Assembly (NCBI GenBank): GCA_004194705.1
Contig: SADC01001287.1
Coordinates: forward strand, 310,001-374,000
From: Ditylenchus dipsaci
Taxonomy: Eukaryota > Nematoda > Chromadorea > Rhabditida > Anguinidae
Length of the DNA: 64,000 nucleotides
Reading direction: 5' to 3'
Part shown: in pieces, positions 33,366 to 46,871 of the stretch
Layout of the letters: the number at the start of each line of letters is the position of its first letter
How positions within the stretch are numbered: the stretch's first letter is position 1
Notes under the pieces: generated by a model
Databases searched by the model: none
Told to the model about the DNA's origin: nothing
What the model saw: the letters and a program-made list of their open reading frames with translations, nothing else
Program-made: the position numbers and the translations under genes

Positions 33366-34334
33366 GGCGCTACTGGCTTATACCCCCCCACCAAAAACAG
33401 CTACTTTCTTATACCCCCCCCAATCCTCGGACCTACTGGCTTATACCCCCCCCCCCCCCCAAATCAAGATTTTTAGGAGTGGTCAAAACATATTTTAAGC
33501 AATAATTTCGCCATAAAAGGTCCAGAAAAGCAATTAAAATAGGGTTCAAGGGCTGTATTGGGAGGGGAAGGGACAAGACAGGGGCCACTTCTATAGTGCC
33601 TATAAGTACCAAAGAGTATTAATTGTCTTAGCGTTGAAGTCACTTTCAAACCCAGCCACTTGTGGTGCACGTAAAAGTATAAGGACTCGAAATGATCGGA
33701 CCGATCAGCCGGTGGATCTCGATGGTTGTCGTTTAAATTTGGACGGCTGAGCCTCTGGCTCGTAGCCCCAGGCCTGAAGAGGGGGAACCCTTTTCGGTCG
33801 TAAAATCAAAGATGTTGAACATAGTTTTGAATACTGGGGCCTACCGCATAAATAACTCTGGTATGCATGTTTTTTCATGCATCCAGAGTCGCTTTCTAGT
33901 GTTTGTGTCTAAGGTATGTGGGTGTGCGCATCTCAACCCAAGCCCTGCGCCCCCTTCGGGGTCGCAGGGGGCTTGGGGCTTGGAGTTGAGATGCGCACAC
34001 CCACATACCTTAGACATGATCCGAGAAGTACACTTGATCATAAAATGCATATAGAGTCTATTTTTGCCACGGCCCGAGTTGAAAAACATGGTAAAGCAGC
34101 TAAAAAAAGTGGCTCCTGTATTATTCCCTTCCCATCCCAATACAGCCCATAATCCCTTTTAAACTGCTTTTTGGTCCCTTTATGGCAAAATTATTGCATA
34201 AAAATGGTTTTTAGACACTCCCAAAAAAGTCGGTTTTGGGGGGGGGGTATATGACAGTAGGTCCGATTTTGGCGGGGGGGGGGGTTTATAAGAAAGTAGC
34301 TTTTTTGGGGGGGGGGGTATAAGCCAGTAGCGTC
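33366..34334. mobile_element. Poly-C-run MITE family, 969-bp member
   Basis: GGCGCTACTGGCTTATACCC with three C runs at the left and GGGTATAAGCCAGTAGCGTC with three G runs at the right. The 8-bp duplication GAAAGTTT lies at 33358-33365 and 34335-34342. Inside are GGGCTGTATTGGGAGGGGAA with its inverse and a 2215-type hairpin repeat. Confidence 0.92.
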
Positions 34335-34409
34335 GAAAGTTTTCTGAGAAAGAACAAAAGTTCAATAAAAATTGGCAAATCGAAATCGGTGAATAAAAAA
34401 ATTTGCCAT

Positions 34410-34662
34410 ATACTGTATTTCCTCTAATAGGCGCAGCGGGGCGCTTATTTTTCGATCTCCCGAAAATTGGAAAATTTGGAATTCGATCTCGAGATTTTTG
34501 GGTGAAAATAAAAAATCTACAAATAGAATCGGTAGAGCTCGTGGGAGTTAAGAAAACGCAATAAACAGCTTTGCAAAATATTGATTCTGCACCGAGATCC
34601 AGACCCTCAAAGTTGAAAGGGGGCGCTTAATAGAGCGGGTGCTCTTATTAGAGGAAATACGG
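34410..34662. mobile_element. MITE with TACTGTATTTCCTCTAATAG ends
   Basis: The left end reads CTGTATTTCCTCTAATAGGC and the right GCTCTTATTAGAGGAAATAC-GGTA. It belongs to the CTCTAATAG family (see 37843-38655, 58936-59013 and 62660-62822). Confidence 0.8.
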
Positions 34663-34664
34663 TA

Positions 34665-37600
34665 AAAGCATCAGCTTTCAGCAGATTCAAACTTGTATAA
34701 ATAGTTTCCGTCCTTCTTTGTTGCATGTTAAATGACAAATGCAAATCTCCCTCCAAAATTTGTTTTCTGTAATCAATGGGGCTGCAAACTCCCTGAGACA
34801 AACCACCACCCCACTTCATTGTCCTCCATTTAAATCAGTTTTTCTTTGTCTTTCTACCCAAGTGTCAGCCACTAGCATATCTTTGTCATACATCTGGCTA
34901 ATTTTGCTATTCTTTTTTGCTATTATTAATAAAAAAAAAATTTTGCTATTGTTTTTTATTTTGATGCCATTGTAAATAATCGTAATAGTGTTTTATTAGC
35001 AGCTATGTCAAGGACTAGAATGAGCGTGAAATCCGGCTGCTACCCCTCCTGCAATCTATCATTACCCAGAATTGGCACTGTTTCTATATTAAGCAGATTA
35101 GATGTGTGCAAATCTCCAGCTATTTTGACTCTAAGTGTTATGGTGGGTAGACTTTTGGCATGGAAATTTTTTTTATGAGCTTGTAACTACCCGTTGGCCA
35201 TCTTTTTGATTTTTTATTTATGGGGCTAATCGACGAAAAAAAAATTGCCAAAAAAAATTTATATTGGAAATTTTGCTTGGTAGGTATGGACACGAGTCAG
35301 TCAGCAATTTTGTCGCGATTTCACTATATTCGATTTCCTGTTATAAATTTTCTTCGTACCCATTTATCGATTTCGGCTTACTTGCGAAAAATTGGTTTTT
35401 GGTCAATTAACTAGATCATACCCTGTTTTTTATCAACGAAAAGTTTTTCCATTTGCCTACATAAAAATACAAAAAAATTGCGTTGCCTTGGTTGGCTTGT
35501 TGGCTAATGACCAATGCAAATATTTCCAAAACCTAATTTACTCTAAACTTTTAAATATGCCTCAGGTTTTTTAAAGACATATTTCGAGGCCAAACACTTG
35601 ACTTTTCACGACATTGAGAAAATAGGTCGCGATCTGGCTTTTATATTCAATTCACTCAAATTCTTCCATGTATGATTGAATTTCTATTTGATGCAGAAAA
35701 ATAGAATTCAGAATATTTTTCTAAGCCCAAACTTTCTCTGAAATCTGTCACCAAAATATTTGTCAGCATCCATAACTTAAATCCAATTTACACGCCCACA
35801 CTTGATTAGCAAAAGAAGAACCGAATTTCGGAGGCAGAAAATCAAATTTGGTGTCTTCTTCCACTAACCAATCATAAAACTTGTTGACTAATGACTGTTA
35901 CAAGTCTTGTGATTACAAGCTAAAATAGTGGCAAAAAACCAAAACAAGCATTTTCTACTTACTTCCAAAAGTAATTATTTTCACAAAAAGACATAAAAAT
36001 ATATGACGGATTAGTAGAAAAGGGGTATCATTTGCCTTTGCTTGTCAAAGCTTGCCAAAGCCACCATATTTTGGAGGAATTAAGGCTGGGAAAACTGTTC
36101 TCTCACCTGCTTCCATCTGCAACATATGCTATTGGGCAACCTTTTTCCAGTAATTTATGCCCGCAATTACTCATTACTCAATCGAGACAAAAAACTTGGG
36201 AGTAGGAGAAATCCCTGGCCTTTCCAAGTTTCAGTTCTTGCTGGGTTGAACAAAAAAAATTCAAACTTTTATTTTTTCTATTGTACAGAGTGCATACTTT
36301 AAAAAATTGGCTATTCAGCCCCTTGATCGATGGTTCCCTAAAGTAGTTACCACTGCCTTGTTTATCCCGGATCAACCAGAACGTCGAGAAACATAGATCC
36401 AGTCTAAGTTATCTTGGCGGACTGATCGGAATGGTCGAATATGTTCGAACATCTGAACGTTCAGAGCGGAAAAAACAATTTGCAAAAGAACATGAAAATT
36501 TCGGTACATTGTGTCCAGTCGATTCAAAAATTCATTGATTTTAAAACTCATCATTTTTAGCCAATTGCAAAAAAATACTGTCTTGTTTGCTAACGGATAA
36601 TACAAAAAAGGCAAATGTTAAAGTGTTCCAAAGACAATCTCCTAATTGGGTTATGTCAAGCACCGCTTCTATTTGTTTGTTCACTGACTCCTCCAAATAG
36701 TCCTCAAGTTCTGGCTTTTGGTGAAAAAAAGATATTTGAAGCCACAATTGCAAAACAATTCCTTTTTTATTTATGAAAATCAAAGTTCAAAGCAAACGGA
36801 AGTCTTTAAGTTAGAAAATGGGATAAAGGTCTTTTCATTTCAAGTAATTTCTATAATCCCTGCAAAGCAGGAAACCAATTTGGTTATAAGGAAACCAATC
36901 TGAAACCAATTTACTTATGGAATCAAAAATGCTTGAAGGGTGGAAATAGTTTTTTGGAAAATTTAAAATATTTTTTTGTGTGTGTGGCCAGTGTGTACCG
37001 CGGGAAAAATGATGGAACCAGCAGAGGTGCCCAAAATTTTAGTCGAATCTCGATAAATTGCCACCCCAATGAACAGCCACCTCATCGAAATTCGTGGCCA
37101 CTTGGCCAGCACAGCCAGTCCCAATAAAATGATAGCCCTAATAAATCGCCACCTACAATATGCCGTCACCAAACCGACGTAACCAGGGTGGCGGTTTATC
37201 TAGACTTCACCGAAATTTTTCGCCAAGTTTAAGCCGAAACTGGGGCCACAGTAGACATATTTGATGCAAAGCGAAGTAAACACAGTAACGGTTTTAAAAG
37301 TTTCTATTGGATATCGCGAGTTATAGTTACAAACTCCAAACTTAAACCAAACATTGCCCAATAAAATTTCAAATAAACCGCACCGGCTGGGGAGAAATTA
37401 GTAATTTAGAATATGCCTAGTCAGGGAAAAAACCCGAATTTTAACTAGCCGAATTGCGGGATAAAGGCCAGCGAGCTATCATATGCTAGAAATATTCCAT
37501 AATCGATAAATAAGAAGCGAAATTTTTTAAAAGAGCCACCACCAAATATGTTTAAACACAGAACCAATTATATTTCATCACAATACAGAACAAACTCAGC

Positions 37601-37840
37601 TTCTTTACGAAAAATACAGAGGAATTAAAGAATGTGTGTCACCCACTCACAGATTGTGATTCTTTGCATCCATTTACTGATGATCACTTTTCGTATTGAA
37701 TAAAATTTCTGTAAGCCCAAACGACATCATCACATTAACTCACCGCATCAACTACAGACCACCTCATTTCCAGAAAAAAAAAATTACTGAAAAAGTCACT
37801 TTATTAGTTGTAACAAGGACCAAGACCGACAAAGACACAA
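34665..37840. other. Gene-poor stretch
   Basis: No exon could be assigned. The minus strand at 36783-36372 has two overlapping open frames, one with the Glu-rich PELEDYLEESVNKQIEAV. It may be a decayed coding fragment of unknown origin. The rest is AT-rich with no delimited repeat that I could define. Confidence 0.35.
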
Positions 37841-37842
37841 CT

Positions 37843-38655
37843 ACCGTATTCTCTCTAATAGAACCACATGTGGTTCTAATAGAGAGTGTGGTTCTATTTT
37901 TCAACCTTCTGAAGATATTCAAGCATTGCAGCATACGCGCATAAATCCTTTTTTACAATAAAATTCGGACTTGTTCTGGTTTAGGGGGACGCTCATTCAT
38001 ACTATACTTTTTATTGATTTTTGTCGCTTATGGCAGTCATGGTTATATCGATAATCTATATGAATAGTTTAATAAGTAATTTCGTTGATTAAGGTGATTA
38101 TTGTCACCCTGGTCACCATAATCGACTTGATCAACCTAAAAAAAATAAATATTTAGTTAAAATGGGCGTCCCCCTCCCCCAAACCAGAACAGGTCCCAAA
38201 ACTCATCAACACTCTAGAGTATCTTTATTATTAAACACATTTTCTTGCGCTTCTTCGAGATCGATCTCTTGTATCAGCTCAGCCAACTTCTTTTCATCAC
38301 GCGCGTGCTTCACCTTGCCTCGACCACTCGGAACCGGTCTAACTTTTTTTAAGCAGTGGATGGCGTTGTCCTCACATCCATCGGATTCAGACATCCATCA
38401 GATTCTCCCAGGCTTTCACAATCCATTGGAGTTAGAAGGCCGTTGGCGCAGCTTTAGAGTGTTAAGGGTGTGGTTCTATTAGAGAGTGTGGTTCTATTTC
38501 ACAAGGGGGTGTGGTTCTATTAGAGAGTGTGGTTCTATTTCACAACCCCCTCGGGGGTGTGGTTCTATTAGAGAGTGTGGTTCTATTTCACAACCCCCCG
38601 GGGGTGTGGTTCTATTAGAGAGTGTGGTTCAAATAAAGAGTGTGGTTCTACTAGA
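37843..38655. mobile_element. CTCTAATAG-family element with amplified terminal repeat
   Basis: The left end is ACCGTATTCTCTCTAATAGA and the right end TCTACTAGAGAGAATACGGT. At the right the word GTGGTTCTATTAGAGAGTGT is repeated four to five times in ~50-bp units spaced by CACAACCCCC hairpins (38468-38640). The interior minus frame 38394-38206 has an acidic, Lys-rich pattern (DEKKLAELIQEIDLEEAQ) that may be a transposase tail. Confidence 0.75.
38206..38394 (-). pseudogene. Short acidic frame inside the CTCTAATAG element
   Basis: 62 codons starting MSESDGCEDNAIHCLKKV. The composition is unlike shadow frames in this window and suggests a genuine coding remnant. No domain is recognised; because it lies inside a mobile element, a transposase remnant is the simplest reading. 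Confidence 0.3.
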
Positions 38656-38659
38656 GAGA

Positions 38660-39400
38660 ATACGGTATACATGGACGGTTGCATAAAATTGTTTTCTCGG
38701 TAACTAAATTTTCTTTGTCAAACATTGGTTGCTGTACACGAGAAGTTGATCGTCTAGAAGCTGCTCTTGTGTCTTTTTTCTTCTTCCATGCGTTGCTATT
38801 TAAGTTTGAGAGAACACTCGCCCCACTGAAGAAGATGTAGTCGGAACGCTGAGACACTCCACCAAATATTGCGCGGGACAGTTCTCCACCTTATTGCTTT
38901 GAAACATATTCTAACATAGACGCAAAAGATATAGCACTGAAAAATAGCGTTATTTTGTATTCCCTCATGGACAGTTATCGGATCAAGCTGCTGCTTGGCT
39001 GAGAACTGAAGATCAAGCAAACGCTGCACGAGGAAAAGAATTTGCCACTTAAGCCGTGGCTCTTTTTCTATACCCGCAGCTCGCACATGAATCGCATCGA
39101 TTCTCTTTTTTCGGACAAAAGGAAAAAAAACTGGTGACATCAATAGCTTCTTGTGGTGCGTTGATAGAAATTTGACGGGCTGCTGAAGGATCAGGCGCCT
39201 ATATTAGCAGCAAAAATACTGCTATGTTTGCCTGGCAACTTAAAAGCCCACCTTAGGTAGAATGAATTCTTTTGCCATACTTATTTCATTTGATGACAGA
39301 AGAGATATCGTGTTCATGTCCGCCAAAGCTGCAGTCAGGTAAATCGAGTCAAACATTGGATCATCTTGGTCTATGAATCGTAATTCCCTTTAAACTCATT
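38660..39400 (-). pseudogene. Probable decayed transposase fragment
   Basis: Minus-strand pieces in different frames read like coding sequence: QDDPMFDSIYLTAALADM followed by ISLLSSNEISMAKEFILP near 39370-39250, and SQRSDYIFFSGASVLSNLNS near 38860-38800. The first resembles the hAT segment that precedes LDPRFK. It is frame-broken throughout. Confidence 0.35.
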
Positions 39401-39474
39401 CCTTGAAATTCAAAAGGCGCCAATTGAAATTTTTCAAATTTTGACTAAAAACCATGATACCCCCTGTGGTTAGA

Positions 39475-39580
39475 AAATTTTTTTCTCAGAATCAAAAAAA
39501 CACGTGGTTTTCTCATGAAATAGGGGTCGAGAAACACGAATATGAGGTTATCTCCTCCATCAGGGCACTCTGCGCGGGGC
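39475..39580. repeat. ~105-bp repeat, second copy at 27110-27215
   Basis: Both copies read CTCAGAATCAAAAAAAC, CTCATGAAAT, GAGAAACACGAATATGAGG and TTATCTCC, then GCACTCTGCG. Same orientation, unrelated flanks. Confidence 0.75.
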
Positions 39581-40449
39581 GGATTCAAGTGAAAATTTTA
39601 TTCAAAATGTTATTGAACTCAAGCCCAACCACTTAGCAACCTATCATTATCCGCGACAATCATAAAAGTTATGAAAATGAGCAGGGAGACAAGCAACCAA
39701 TGTCCTTAATTGACACAAGTTATTATTATTTTCAAGTTGCACATTGCTTTGTTTGCACATACTGATCTAAATGAGAGGTGTAGAATTTTTTTATCGAAAA
39801 TTTTCAAAATTTTTGGTAGACTTTGGTAAAAAGTATGCAGATTTGCTCAACTGCGGTACTGTGCTGCGTTATTTAATTTTTTCAAGTATGAGTCCTACCG
39901 TATGACTCAAAAATTTCAATTTTTGCTCGTTAATTTTCGTCTTCTTCCTCTTATTTAATAATTTTTCTTTTAATAAGTTTACTGCCTTTGAGTCTAATTA
40001 CAAAGCCTTTTCAAAAACCCTTCAAATTTTTATTAAATGGTGCATCGAACCTGTGGTCAATTTTTGATGCGTTAACATTTAAAAATTTTTTGGTAGCTTA
40101 GAATTTGAAATGAGTAATAAGCTTGGTGGTACTGCTTGTTGTTGTTGTGTGATGGATTAGACTGGACATATTATGATGACCACTTACCCCTTACCCACCA
40201 ATAAGGCCATTCTCTCATTGTTGTTGGTGGGAACACTTTGCATTTATCTGCAGTCACACAGGGCAAGGGGAAAATCTCTTTGGCTTGAGCAAGATTTATT
40301 GCAAATTTTGTTATGGCCAATCTTTTTCCATTATTAACACTGTCAAATTTTGCCAGGAAAGTAGAACAAAAGTTCAAAATAGGAAATAAACTTGTTTACG
40401 AAAACATAAAAGATAGGAAAAGACAATTTTAAAGGGGTACACATTGAGG

Positions 40450-40575
40450 TGCGAATATTTTGAACTCACAGGTTAAAACCCCGGGTGCATACCCTATTTG
40501 GTACCCCATTTTTTCACATTTTATTTACAAGTTGGTATTAAAATGGTCCTCAAGCTCATGGCAATCCAACTAAAC
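40450..40575 (+). repeat. tRNA-derived SINE, family B
   Basis: Decayed B-box region (AGGTTAAAACCCCGGGTGC) followed by the family tail TTTATTTACAAGTTGGTATT and AAAATGGTCCTCAAGCTC. The same tail follows the better heads at 50845-50950 and 60182-60292. Confidence 0.65.
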
Positions 40576-40844
40576 CAACAGCACAGGATTTCACAAGCTA
40601 TTGGAGCTTACTTACAAGCCAAGACCTGGTTTAACCCTCTTTTGCCGGTTGGCCATATTTTGGAAAGTTCGAAAATTCATCCAAAGTACGACTTATTGCA
40701 CACGTTCAGACACAACTTTTTTTAAAAGAAAGAGAAAAAGTTGGCAATCATTTTAGTGATGAAAAGACTGAGACCGAGACACACAATAATCACTGAAAAT
40801 TCAATCGAAATGTGTATGTTTGGCCGTTTTATATTACAGTTTAA

Positions 40845-40975
40845 GCTCTCTATAACGACTTTCAAGGGACTGGCCAAACCGAGTCGTTATAGAGAGCGTC
40901 GTTTTGACTTGAATGACTTAGCTCAGGACCAAATAGTTCTTTTTTCCGGATCGTTATAAAGAGCGTCGACTGTAC
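40845..40975. mobile_element. pogo-like MITE
   Basis: AAGCTCTCTATAACGACTTT at the left and GTTATAAAGAGCGTCGACTG at the right, with internal GTCGTTATAGAGAGCGTC. The ends match the 12135-12290 copy. Confidence 0.75.
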
Positions 40976-41161
40976 ACGGTTTTATAACTTTATTTAGTTT
41001 AGTAAACCAAGAATTTCATTTACACCACCGCCTTTTGCTTGTGCGATATAAAAGCCCTATCTCTGCAGATAGCAATGCATTTTCACTTGCAAGTGTGGAA
41101 GTATAATAAAGCAATTATAATCGTGGCCATATTTTGGCCAACCGGCCCAAAGCGGTATTTT

Positions 41162-41360
41162 TTAAAGGACCATAGACGTCAACAACAACGAGAATTTCAA
41201 ATGTTTGAATTCGCGCGGGACAGTTCTCTTACGTCTTTCATTGTACTCTTTTAGTCATTCGAAGCAAGTTAAAAAAGCACAGTGCGAGACGAAGGAGAAC
41301 TGTCCGCGCGAATTCAAACATTTGAAATTCTCGTTGTTGGTGACCACTATGGTCCTTTAA
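41162..41360. mobile_element. MITE of the AAAGGACCATAG family (intact copy)
   Basis: TTAAAGGACCATAGACGTC to CCACTATGGTCCTTTAA, with arms containing CAAATGTTTGAATTCGCGCG. It serves as the reference for the split copy at 28109-28936. Confidence 0.85.
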
Positions 41361-43933
41361 AAAAGCTATGTAAGTCATTTATTTATTCATTCATTTATCG
41401 CTTTTTGCCTACCCTTTTTAGTGAGTTTTGATTCTGTTCACTGCGTCGTTACTTTTTCAAACAAAATGAATGCAAAAACTAAATTTAATTGTAGTAAAAA
41501 ACGAGTAGGAAAACAAATTCTGAAAAATTAAGCATTTCACAAGCTTAAAGGCAAGAAATGTACAAAACAACGACAAACAGAACAATAAATTAATGGAACG
41601 CATGAAAAATATCCCAGAAAGATGCTTTTAAGCGTTTTCGACATTGAGATTTTTTCCGATCATGCACCACTACAGCGAAGAAGACTATATAATAGCCTGT
41701 TTTTCCATCTACATGGGTGTCGTGTGTCTGTTCCTCAGAATTTAACAAGGAATTTCCCACAAAGCACTGCTCAGTGAAGTGCAAAAGGTGTGAGGTATTC
41801 CCACACATTAAATTTTTGAAGTCATTTGATGATTTTTACAAGAGTGTTTGCAAAATTGCTAAAATTTTTTGAACACTTGTCCTCAAAATAGCGTCAATTT
41901 TTTAAATTGGCGGCATAATTATTTTTACCGCTTACCGCCGGTCGGCCAAAATCAGGCCAATTGAGGATTCCACTTTTCTGGGATTTTTGCTGCTATTGTT
42001 ACTTTTTTTCCTGGTTGTCAAGTAAAAATGCAAAAATCTGTTAGAAAAGATGCATCTACGAAACGCCGACAAATAACGGTTGAAAATATGGAACGAATGA
42101 TTAGTGAGAAATGATTTGTGGTGTTTTCCTGATGTTGATTGTTGTTATGCGAATAAATGTGTTCATACCTGCTTTTTGCAGATTTTTTGTTTCAAAATCC
42201 TGCTTTTTGAGATCAAAATCCTGCTTTAAAGATTTTACATCTGGCCACCCTGGTTAGGCGCCCTTGTTTTGGACTGGGGCAGGATGGCACGGAACTAGAC
42301 ATTTTCGAGCGTTTTTTTTCAAATTTTTGCTTTAGTACTAGGGTTCTAATTATATCGTATTTTTCTCTGTATAATAGCTCAAATGATAGTTTAGAATCGT
42401 AGCTACCCGTTGGTATGTAGAAACATGTGCATTTGAAAAAAAGGTTAGAAAATTTTATCAAGGATATGCTGTCTTGTACTATCTGATTTCAGCTGATTCC
42501 GGCTTGTACAAACCCAAATATTTTTGATAAAGATTAGTAATTTTTTTCTATAAATTCACATCTTTCTACATACCAATGTGTAGCTCTGATTTTAAGCTTT
42601 CATCTGAGCTATCATACAGAGCTTACCATAAAGTTGGAGCCAAAATCTAAAAATTATTGAAACATGTTCGATTCCGTGCCACCCTGCCCTTCAAAAATAC
42701 TCTTTTTTACTTGGTCAAATCTTTGCAAGCTACCCAATTTTCTGAATAGATTTTGGTGTGAAAACGTTTTCACGTGATTCCTCATGAAATTCTGACTTTA
42801 ATAAGTTGATATCACCTTGTGAGAAGTCAATAAATGAGAAGAGGAAGAGCCTTTCTGTCGAAAAAACTCGGAAAAAATTGGGGGAGGTGAGAGGAAAAAG
42901 GCCTTTGAAGTTGGCTAGTCATCACTAACTCTTTTCAGTTTTTGACGTAAAAATTTTTTTGTACTAAGAGAACCTGAAATTCTGACACCGGATTCGTGAT
43001 CAGCGTATCTGATTTGCTTCTAAAACCACTCTTAGAAGTGTACTTTAAATGTCATATTTTAAATTTATTGTTTTATTAATATTGTTTTGCTTCACATGCC
43101 TTCTTCGCAACATTTCTTACTAGAAATATCAATTATTATACATATTTTGCGGTCAATTCGTGTACCGTCAATGCGTCCACGGTTAATTCGTGCACCTGTC
43201 AATTCGTCCACAGGTCAATCAATCACACTTTCGAAACCTAGGTAGTTTTTTATTCTCCAGGTGGGGTCCGGCTGGACAACTTGAGTACTGCCTGAAAATT
43301 TCGCGACAAAAAACCGACTTTTCATATACACAAACGTACTCAGGGCACTGTTCTAGGCATGATATAATTATTTATATACTCAATCTGAATGATTCCCTTA
43401 ATTTTAAGGTCGACTACCTTAAAATGGGTACTGTTTTTTTCATAAATTACCCATGCTATTGAGATTCTAGTTCGTCAAAACAGGATTTCGATCTCAACAA
43501 ACTGTTTGCAGCACACAATTTTGGGTTGAATAGAATGGTTTATTCGTTTTTAAGAAATAATACAAATTTTGTGAACAAATTGACCGCAAAATATGTAATA
43601 TAATTGATATTTCTAGTAAAAAATGTTGCGAAGAAGGCATGTGAAGCAAAACAATATTTGCAGCAAATAAAAGTTTTTTTGCAGCAGACCAAATTAGCAG
43701 CAAAAAAGTCTTTTGCAGCAAAAAAAATTAGCAGCAAAAGAAGTCCTTTGAAAGCTTTGCCGGTTTTAAATAGGTTGAATTTTTTCGGCATATCCTGTAA
43801 ATTCACTTTTTGATTTAAAAAAACGACAGGGATCGAGGCTAATACTAGAGGGGTAATCCACCTTTTATTGCATCTCAAACGTCAAGTAAATAAATTGTTG
43901 TTTTTGTTTCCAAACGTTATCGGTTTTTTGCAG

Positions 43934-45417
43934 AGCGATGGTCGTCGTTCCCTAAACACTTTTGTGGCAGGTATATTTCTCACTTTTTTCAGAGATAATT
44001 TAAATAATTGAATTTAGGAAATCAACAACAGGAGGTCAGAACAATTGGCAATGAGTATTGGCCAATGCACCTGCGAGTCAGTTTTAGCAGGGTGGAGCAG
44101 TATGATGAACACTTTGTTGAGGTTGGTCTCCACACTTTTATTCTAACCCTGCCTGGATAGCGCCCAAAAAGCTTTTAAACTAGGCCTAGGCAGTCTAAAC
44201 CTCAGGTGGGTAATTGAACACCTTCAACTTACCCAATATTATAATGGGTAGTATTATAATTATAATATTAGCTATAATAATTGAGCTTTACAAAAATACC
44301 CAGAATAACTTGATTTCAGCCAACTTTCAATTTTATTTTTCGCCATTTAACCACAAAACCACAACTTTGACCACAAAATAGGTAGTAAAAAAGCTTTTAA
44401 AATTGGAGTTTTCTAGAATCAGCCGTGTACCAACATTATGCACTATGCAACGGTAATAGTAGTGCTGGCGACCTGAATCCGGAGACCGGAACACCCCAAA
44501 TGCGGCACAGTTTCTCTCCGATCAATAAAATCCGGTCGAAAAAAAAAAAATCCGGTTGCTGCCGCTTTTTCGGCATTTTATTGTTTTCCTCTAGCCAAAA
44601 AAATATTTTTGATGTATTTTTGTCTATCTAGTTTTCTTTTCACAGATGCGTGCCAGGACTGCATTTGACTTGTGAAAGTTCAGAACTAGATATCAGATGT
44701 CTAAAAAGCCAGACAATCAGATATGAGAGAGAAAAATTTTAAAACATTTGAAACGGAAAGTCATAGTATTTTTGAGAGAAATCGAATAAAATCTTGAGTC
44801 AGTGTTTGCCTGTTGATAACTCTGCGTCGATAACTGTAGAACTTGTGGTTTCTATTCTACAGTTATCAAATTTGGTTCCCGGCTGGATTCTGGCATTTTT
44901 GAGTCTCTTTAAAAATTCGGCCCGGTTTTCCCCGGTATCCCAAAGCGCCAGCACTAGGTAATAGCTGAATAAATGGTTATTCAGATGCCTGATCATTTTT
45001 TTTGCAACGTCTCGGCCATATGGCCTTGAGCCATCCCTAGTGAAGTAATCTAGATTATTCTCATTACACCCTTCTGCTGTTCAGGCATGCATTGAAACAG
45101 TAAGGACAGGCAACATCTCCTGCTTCATGAATGGATTTCTGCCCCTAGAAAGTGGTGCTACTGATTGTTCCACTCACAAATCCGGTTTTTTAAAAACCAT
45201 AATTGCTAAATTTTTGGATTCAATAAGATTAATTTCAGACAGCAATTTTCCTATGGTTTTGCTGTGCATCATACTTGCCACCTGTTTTCTAATGATTGGC
45301 ATCACAGTGACCATCTCTCTAGTCCAAAGGTTTTGCTCCTCCTCCTCTTCCAAAAAACAAGTCCAGTCAGACAAAAGCAGAAAAAGGACTTTGTCAAAAA
45401 GGGGTCAATATTATTGA
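43934..45417 (+). CDS. Last exons of a single-pass membrane protein, not recognised
   Basis: Exons 43934-43970, 44018-44121 and 45085-45417 join in phase (157 residues). The first two give SDGRRSLNTFVAG and a stretch rich in charged and aromatic residues (GNEYWPMHLRVSFSRVEQ). The last begins with a Cys-containing ectodomain (four Cys within 45 residues, NISC a possible N-glycosylation site), then a hydrophobic helix around FPMVLLCIILATCFLMIG, then a Ser/Lys/Arg-rich tail ending SKRGQYY. This is the order of a type I membrane protein. The 5' exons and any signal peptide were not found. GTAAGG inside the last exon could act as an alternative donor. The family is unknown; the frame and splice signals are convincing, the function is not. 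Confidence 0.6.
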
Positions 45418-45439
45418 CTCAATAATGCATGCATTTTGC

Positions 45440-46420
45440 ACCGGACAAAGCTTTTTTGTAGCAAAAAGACTTTTTTGGCAAATTTTTTTTTCGGTGCAAA
45501 TTTTTATTTTGCATGATCTTATTACTATTTTGCATCCTTTTTTGAAAGTGATAGCTCCATCATGTAGCCCTACGACTCTAGTTTCTAACGAAGTATCTTT
45601 TATCACAACATCTTTTCAACACGTAGCACAAAAAGTGAAAGTAGTAATCAAATAAGAAGAGCAAGAGCTACAAAAGTTACTTAACAGAAAAAAAATTTAA
45701 ATCTGAGTGTTGAGATATGGTCGTTTGAAAACAAAAGCTCAGAATGAAAAAATGCCTATCAACTTCTAAAACACCTAAAATGTGCTAAGAGCCAAATAAC
45801 AACTTTTCGGAACAAGTTCGAAAAATCGTTATCTACCAGTCGAAAGAGAAGAGCAAAAGCTACAAAATCATGTGTTCGAGACATATCTGCGAAAAAAAAA
45901 TTCGTTATAAATAAGCAGCCTAAAAATAAGTTACGAGTTCTTCAGTTTAACAAAAACTGAAAATTCCCGAAGTTGAAATCTAGATTTTAAATTATGTGCT
46001 GTCAATTTAAAAATAATTTTTTTAGTAATGAACTGTTTATATACTATTCGATAAAGAAATTCCAGGGCTACGAAATGAAATATTGTTTAAAAAAAAGTGA
46101 AATAAAAAAATTGACGGATAGTGCCCTTGAAGCGGAGGGATTTTTTTTGGGACACCCTGTACTCTTTACTGAGCTTATTGAGGATAAAGACTGGTGAGAT
46201 ATTAATGGGCATTTAATATCGTGCAAGTATATTTGCTTAATACTTTCACTTTTTTTGCTACATTTTGAAAAGATGTTGTGACAAAAGATAGTTCGTTAGA
46301 AACTAGAAGAGTAGGGCTACATGATGGTGCCATTATTTTGAGAAAAAAAGAGATGAGAAGTTGTGATAAAATCATGCAAAATAAAAATTTGCACCAAAAA
46401 AACTTTGTCTTTTTGGACCA
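45440..46420. mobile_element. ~1-kb fold-back element downstream of the membrane-protein gene
   Basis: Arms at 45440-45650 and 46235-46420 are inverted copies: GTAGCCCTAC-GACTCTAGTTTCTAACGA on one side and TTCGTTAGAAACTAGAAG-AGTAGGGCTAC on the other. A lone arm of the same family lies at 56830-56950. The 76-codon frames in the arms are not genes. Confidence 0.75.
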
Positions 46421-46871
46421 TAAACTAGTTTTGTTATATTGACAATTCTCTTAAGCTTGATTCCACCAAGCATCAGACCAATAATTTGTACAGTCGGACC
46501 TCCATATACTCATTACCCACCTGGTTCTGAATCTTTTATCGCAATTTTCAAAGATGTCTGCCAGCTGTGTTTGGTTATTCTAGTCCTCATAAAGTCTGAT
46601 TTTGAAACTCAACAATTTTTCCAAAAAGACATGTGGATATCTATAAAACAGAACCCGTTTTCAAAATAGGGTGCTTTATACAGAAGCAGGTCGTTTTTTT
46701 ATTTTGAACATAGTTTCTAAAAAAATTGCTAAAATTCCTGAGATGTGACCCAAAGTTGAAGTATACAAATTTATATAGTGACTTCCTAGTTTTGGTTATT
46801 TTTCAGCAATTGAGGATCTTTTAAAAATTCTGTTGCGTAATTCGGGTATTTAAGATATCAACAGTGGATTA

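Larger units (their letters stand above)
39600..43930. other. Gene-poor stretch with scattered SINE and MITE copies
   Basis: It holds a SINE at about 40450-40575, a pogo-like MITE at 40845-40975, an AAAGGACCATAG MITE at 41162-41360 and GCAGCAAAA repeats at 43640-43745. No exon with family support was found. Confidence 0.4.
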
